Of a stretch of DNA of 64,000 nucleotides, positions 61,329 through 64,000 are shown one piece after another. The position numbers and the translations under genes are program-made. The notes beneath the pieces were generated by a model. The model saw only the letters and a program-made list of their open reading frames with translations, did not search any database and was not told the origin of the DNA. Position 1 is the first letter of the stretch. Every line of letters starts with the position of its first letter. Origin of the DNA: Candidatus Thiosymbion ectosymbiont of Catanema sp. Cochon2018 (GTDB taxonomy: Bacteria > Pseudomonadota > Gammaproteobacteria > Chromatiales > Chromatiaceae); the NCBI GenBank assembly GCA_011392765.1, contig WYCW01000004.1, positions 884,205-948,204 on the forward strand. The letters run 5' to 3'.

Positions 61329-61532
61329 ATGGGCTTGGAAAAGGAAAGAAATAATGAAAAAAAGACTGCGCTTTCGTTAGAAGAAAAAAAGAAGATTTTC
61401 GATGGGTCTAAATATGAAAGTTTTGTGAAAAGCTCCAGATTGGAAGGAGTAAAAATTATTCCTGTAAATAATACCCTTGATGAGATAGTAAAGAAATATG
61501 AAATAATTGGGGCTAACGTGGATGGAAGGTAA
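61329..61532 (+). CDS. Small Fic-associated protein, probable antitoxin
   Basis: A 67-residue, Lys/Glu-rich protein (MGLEKERNNEKKTALSLEEKKKIF ... DEIVKKYEIIGANVDGR) encoded directly upstream of fic and overlapping its start by 11 bases. Small YhfG/FicA-like proteins in this position inhibit Fic. No clear (S/T)xxxE(G/N) inhibitory motif is seen, so the assignment rests on context. The ATG at 61329 is preferred (GAGGTG upstream); 61311 is an alternative. Confidence 0.65.
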   Translation: MGLEKERNNEKKTALSLEEKKKIFDGSKYESFVKSSRLEGVKIIPVNNTLDEIVKKYEIIGANVDGR

Positions 61533-62115
61533 ATATGGGGCTGGGCAAGATCCATACTGTTACCCAGGCACAAAAATATTAATAAATAAATTTAATATAA
61601 AAGATGAAAGCACCCTTCAAGAGGCAGAAAGAGAAATTACCACTATTGCTTTAAGAGGGATATCATTCTCCCCACCACCATATGACTTAAACTACCTAAA
61701 AGAAATACATCGTTTGCTATTCTCGCATATTTATGATTGGGCAGGTGAAGTGAGGAGCATTGATATTTCAAAAGAAGAAACAAGATTCTGCACAAGCTCA
61801 AGAATCGAGCCCGAAGCAGATAAGATTCTCAATTCTCTTAGAGATAAAGAATATTTAGTAAATACTTCCAAAGCTGAGCTAATTACGCAAATGGCTGAAT
61901 TATATGCAGACCTTAATATGATTCATCCGTTTAGGGAAGGGAATGGCGGAACTCAGAGAATATTATTTGAGCATATAGCATTAAATTGTGGTTACACTAT
62001 TGATTGGGGAGTCGTTTCAACAGAAGAATGGACTACAGCAAATGCTCATGGAGCTAACTGTAATTTTGGGTTGCTTGAAGCAATATTCCAATCAGCTTTG
62101 AATGAAATCGCATAA
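61522..62115 (+). CDS. fic: Fic-domain protein with altered catalytic motif
   Basis: A 197-residue Fic/DOC-fold protein resembling E. coli Fic (YCYPGTKILINKFNIKD, LRGISFSPPPYDLNYLKEIHRLLFSHIYDWAGEVR, FEHIALNCGYTIDWG). Fic enzymes AMPylate target proteins. The motif reads HPFREGNGGTQR; canonical is HPFxEGNGRTQR, so the phosphate-binding Arg is Gly143, one base away (GGA for CGA). Activity may be lost or altered. The TAA stop lies in the R'' box of the attC, as in many cassettes. Confidence 0.88.
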   Translation: MEGKYGAGQDPYCYPGTKILINKFNIKDESTLQEAEREITTIALRGISFSPPPYDLNYLKEIHRLLFSHIYDWAGEVRSIDISKEETRFCTSSRIEPEADKILNSLRDKEYLVNTSKAELITQMAELYADLNMIHPFREGNGGTQRILFEHIALNCGYTIDWGVVSTEEWTTANAHGANCNFGLLEAIFQSALNEIA

Positions 62116-62181
62116 CATTATGCTGCACCCGACCCTACGGTCGCTACCGCTCCCTTCGGGCGGGTGAGCTTAACGTTAGGC
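62110..62181 (+). repeat. attC site of cassette 2 (fic cassette)
   Basis: 72 bases: R'' GCATAAC, TGCACCCGACCC, central CGCTACCGCTCCCTTCGG, GCGGGTGAGC, R' GTTAGGC. The next cassette begins TTAGGCG at 62176 and its R'' is CGCCTAAC at 62494-62501, its complement. Confidence 0.9.
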
Positions 62182-62200
62182 GTAAAAGTTAGGAAGCAAC

Positions 62201-62500
62201 ATGGTAGAGATTATCAACATTGATAGTTTTAGGTGTACCAATCATAGTGCGAGTCGGCCGACATTAGCCTCTGGTCGGTTTGATGCCTACAATCCTTGCT
62301 CATGGTGTGAAAACAGAAAAATCAAGGGTAAATCTGGCTCAATCTTCCACTACGTTGAATATGGGCATTGGGAGTTCCCGTTTATAGCAGAAGCAAACTG
62401 TCAGAATTTTTCGTTATTCAACTTACAAGCACACAGAAACCTGCACGGCGGCGTTTTGCTATCCCGACCGTTTCAGACACCAAAACAGGCAATCGCCTAA
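62201..62500 (+). CDS. Cassette-encoded protein of unknown function
   Basis: A 99-residue protein (MVEIINIDSFRCTNHSASRP ... YNPCSWCENRKIKGKSGSIFHYVEYG) with a CSWCENRK motif that might bind metal. No family recognised. A second, truncated and reversed copy of its C-terminus is at 1-61. The stop codon lies in the attC R'' box. Confidence 0.65.
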   Translation: MVEIINIDSFRCTNHSASRPTLASGRFDAYNPCSWCENRKIKGKSGSIFHYVEYGHWEFPFIAEANCQNFSLFNLQAHRNLHGGVLLSRPFQTPKQAIA

Positions 62501-62616
62501 CAACAACGTCAGTGCAACAGGAGACGCGCCGCCTATCGAGACGCTGAACGCAGATAAACCTCCATTGCCCCCATCCATGGGGGCAATGGATGTTGCTGGT
62601 TAGCTCCCCGTTAGCG
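62495..62616 (+). repeat. attC site of cassette 3, long form
   Basis: 122 bases from GCCTAAC through CAACGTCAGTGCAAC, a central TTGCCCCCATCCATGGGGGCAA hairpin, to TTGCTGGTTAGCTCCCCGTTAGCG. The R' deviates from consensus in its last bases but is the complement of the R'' of the following cassette (CGCTAAC at 62978). Confidence 0.85.
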
Positions 62617-62664
62617 GCAAATGTGCAACGAACCAAAATATGATAAAAACACAGAATCAGAGTC

Positions 62665-62892
62665 ATGTCACAACTAGATATCGTCAAAGAAACAATCGCT
62701 TATCTGAAGTTCTGGCTGGGGGTCTTGGTCGTTTCAGATATCTCTCTTGTTGGTTGGCTCTTGACAAATGCTGGGACGAAATCTGACCTGAAAACAGGAG
62801 GTGCTATACTTGGAACTATCATAATTACCGTTGCGGTACTTTTCGTGCACAAGAAAATCGAGCATTTAATATCAACCCTTGAGGACTTATAA
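62665..62892 (+). CDS. Cassette-encoded small membrane protein
   Basis: A 75-residue protein with two hydrophobic helices (YLKFWLGVLVVSDISLVGWLL and TGGAILGTIIITVAVLFVH). I recognise it as a recurrent integron-cassette hypothetical protein (MSQLDIVKETIAYLK). It is followed, without a gap, by a 27-codon membrane peptide gene. Function unknown. Confidence 0.75.
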   Translation: MSQLDIVKETIAYLKFWLGVLVVSDISLVGWLLTNAGTKSDLKTGGAILGTIIITVAVLFVHKKIEHLISTLEDL

Positions 62893-62976
62893 ATGGATAT
62901 TCTGTCAACGATTGTCTTGGTTGTTGTTATAAGTGTTTTCGCTTTCATTGCATATGATGCAGCCCATGGCAAATAG
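62893..62976 (+). CDS. 27-residue membrane peptide, second gene of cassette 4
   Basis: Starts at ATG 62893, one base after the preceding stop, and encodes MDILSTIVLVVVISVFAFIA followed by YDAAHGK. A single transmembrane helix with a short hydrophilic tail. Its stop adjoins the attC R'' box. Coupling to the upstream two-helix protein suggests that they act together in the membrane. Confidence 0.65.
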   Translation: MDILSTIVLVVVISVFAFIAYDAAHGK

Positions 62977-62977
62977 C

Positions 62978-63071
62978 CGCTAACAATAGCGTTAACCTGA
63001 CCGCGTACTGGCTAGACGGAAGCGTAGCGACGGTCAGCCAGTACGCGGTCAGGTTACGCTTGTCGTTATGT
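62978..63071 (+). repeat. attC site of cassette 4
   Basis: 94 bases: R'' CGCTAAC, AGCGTTAACCTGACCGCGTA, a CTGGCTAGACGGAAGCG centre, TACGCGGTCAGGTTACGCTT, R' GTTATGT. The next cassette begins TTATGTG and has CACATAAC at 63653-63660. Confidence 0.9.
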
Positions 63072-63368
63072 GTCTGAAAACTGAGATTCAGCATCCATGT
63101 TTTTATGAAGTATGCGAATAATTATAATCTTACTTTTCGTGCCATCGCGATAAAAAATAATATGACTTCCTTGAGGGAATTTTTTGAAACCAAGTTTTAT
63201 GTAATCACATTTCTTTCCAACAGATGGGGTGTCGGCTAAAAAATGAAAAGCATCGTCAAATTGCTTCATATACAAATACCGCTGGTTTCGGCCCCAACGT
63301 TTTTCAGTGAATTTAGCAATTCCTCTCAGGTCTTGCTTTGCTTCCCGAGTTAATTCAAATTCTTTCAT
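63066..63368 (-). CDS. parE: ParE/RelE-family toxin in a cassette
   Basis: A 100-residue toxin (MKEFELTREAKQDLRGIAKFTEKRWG ... TPSVGKKCDYIKLGFKKFPQGSHIIFYR ... IIIIRILHKNMD) with the ParE pattern; ParE proteins poison gyrase. It overlaps the antitoxin gene by 4 bases. The pair is transcribed against the array direction and therefore needs its own promoter. Toxin-antitoxin cassettes are thought to stabilise integron arrays. Confidence 0.9.
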   Translation of the reverse strand: MKEFELTREAKQDLRGIAKFTEKRWGRNQRYLYMKQFDDAFHFLADTPSVGKKCDYIKLGFKKFPQGSHIIFYRDGTKSKIIIIRILHKNMDAESQFSDT

Positions 63369-63607
63369 TCATCAATTTCGCTATCAAGTTCGGCCATAAA
63401 TTCATCGTAGTTATAATCCGCAATACCACTTTGCTCACCTTCATCCAGGGCTTTTCTCAAAGTTTGCAATTTTGTTTCTGTATTTTCAAGCAGCCTAAGT
63501 GCTACTCTTACTACTTCACTGGCCGAGCCAAACCGGCCGCTTTCAATCTGGCTAGCAATAAAACCATCAAAATGTTCACCCAATGTAACACGAGTATTTT
63601 TAGCCAT
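63365..63607 (-). CDS. parD: ParD-family antitoxin in a cassette
   Basis: An 80-residue protein beginning MAKNTRVTLGEHFDGFIASQIESGRFGSASEVVRVALRLLE, the ribbon-helix-helix and ParD signature, with an acidic C-terminus that wraps the toxin. The ATG at 63607 is chosen by family start. It is encoded upstream of parE, as usual. Promoter and autoregulatory operator should lie in 63608-63652. Confidence 0.9.
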   Translation of the reverse strand: MAKNTRVTLGEHFDGFIASQIESGRFGSASEVVRVALRLLENTETKLQTLRKALDEGEQSGIADYNYDEFMAELDSEIDE

Positions 63608-63652
63608 AACGCACCTCTCGAATACCAATATATACTCAATTATGGTACAAAG

Positions 63653-63686
63653 CACATAACAAGGCAAATCCAGTCGACTTGCAAGA
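63653..63686 (+). repeat. Left half of attC of cassette 5, cut by a miniature element
   Basis: CACATAAC is the complement of the cassette's first bases (GTTATGTG). The following CAAGGCAAATCCAGTCGACTT should begin the palindrome, but the element at 63687 intervenes and no complementary half is recognisable beyond it. Confidence 0.6.
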
Positions 63687-63856
63687 CAATGCCATTAAGT
63701 TAAGCGCTACCGGTCGGCAAAGTAAGAGAAGAAACTACGAATCACGCGAATCCTCGCGAATAAGATCCCTCCCTTCGGTTCGGGATGGCAATTTCGCGGA
63801 AATTCGCGTGATTCGTAGTTTTCTCTAAGTGGCCAACAGCTAACTTAATGGCATTG
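63687..63856. mobile_element. IS4-like miniature element, 10-bp target duplication
   Basis: 170 bp with the same perfect ends as the copy at 2686 (CAATGCCATTAAGTTA / TAACTTAATGGCATTG). It is flanked by ACTTGCAAGA at 63677-63686 and 63857-63866. Relative to the 142-bp copy it has 28 extra bases in the hairpin loop (TAAGATCCCTCCCTTCGG and following). Confidence 0.92.
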
Positions 63857-63866
63857 ACTTGCAAGA

Positions 63867-64000
63867 TATATCTCACACATCCTGAAAGTGCAGTAGATGT
63901 GTATTTGGTAGTGGTAAATACCAGAGTGATGTAGTAAAATATCAATTCTTAGTCATTCAAGGCAATGCGATTTTTAGCATCTATTTGGTACTAAATTTCA
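63867..64000. other. Window end, no feature recognised
   Basis: AT-rich sequence after the last miniature element. I see no gene, attC core or repeat that can be supported before the window ends. Confidence 0.4.

Overview
The window looks like chromosome of a gammaproteobacterium. Evidence: the gene order rpsF-rpsR-DUF2232-rplI-dnaB, coq7, class II threonine synthase, MoeA/MoaD, UvrA and a PhaR/phasin pair that implies polyhydroxyalkanoate storage. Several genes would suit a Chromatiales-like bacterium, but no gene fixes the genus. Housekeeping genes are GC-rich. They are embedded in an exceptionally dense load of short non-coding mobile elements, with AT-richer accessory genes between them.

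Layout. 0-4 kb is decayed integron and toxin-antitoxin ground: a cassette with a reverse-oriented small gene, a PIN/UPF0175 pair, an integron integrase (intI) broken by miniature elements, and higBA split by another element. 4-10 kb holds tRNA-Glu, tRNA-Ala, moaD, moeA and uvrA. 10-16.6 kb has a secreted GH92 mannosidase, an unknown membrane protein and a dihydrolipoamide-dehydrogenase-like protein. 17-31 kb has a disrupted DUF2236 oxygenase, coq7, a [2Fe-2S] ferredoxin, mdh, an XRE regulator with a palindromic operator, a DUF255 protein, an L,D-transpeptidase, lgt, phasin, phaR, an antiporter and a YbhB-like protein. 31-46 kb carries three DNA-methyltransferase modules: a beta-class MTase with a XcyI-like but shortened nuclease, a GHKL-ATPase/PD-(D/E)xK fusion overlapping a second MTase, and a D12-class adenine MTase overlapping an HNH nuclease. 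Between them lie a K+ channel, a DUF3782-type protein, a DUF1538-DUF1538-PII-CBS operon, ampD, a toxin-antitoxin remnant and a FadL-type porin. 46-57 kb has thrC, a LeuA/CimA-type synthase, the ribosomal-protein operon and dnaB with a 550-residue intein. 57-60 kb has an unknown two-gene unit with a TSUP transporter. 60-64 kb is an integron cassette array with an ankyrin-like lipoprotein, Fic with a small partner, two unknown cassettes and ParDE.

The main signal is the mobile DNA. At least seven families of short elements can be separated by their ends and their target duplications. Several insert at CTAG, so the stop codons of six genes coincide with an element boundary, and elements stack on one another sharing a CTAG. 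One CTAG element lies in frame inside the dnaB intein and adds 55 residues without closing the reading frame. Others cut intI, a DUF2236 oxygenase and the higB-higA junction, with intact target duplications. A second layer is a class of hairpins built from tandem 6-10 base words, present in most intergenic gaps.

The best candidate for an undescribed functional system is the two-gene GHKL-ATPase/nuclease plus methyltransferase operon at 38.4-42.1 kb. All similarity statements come from reading motifs by eye; no database search was run.
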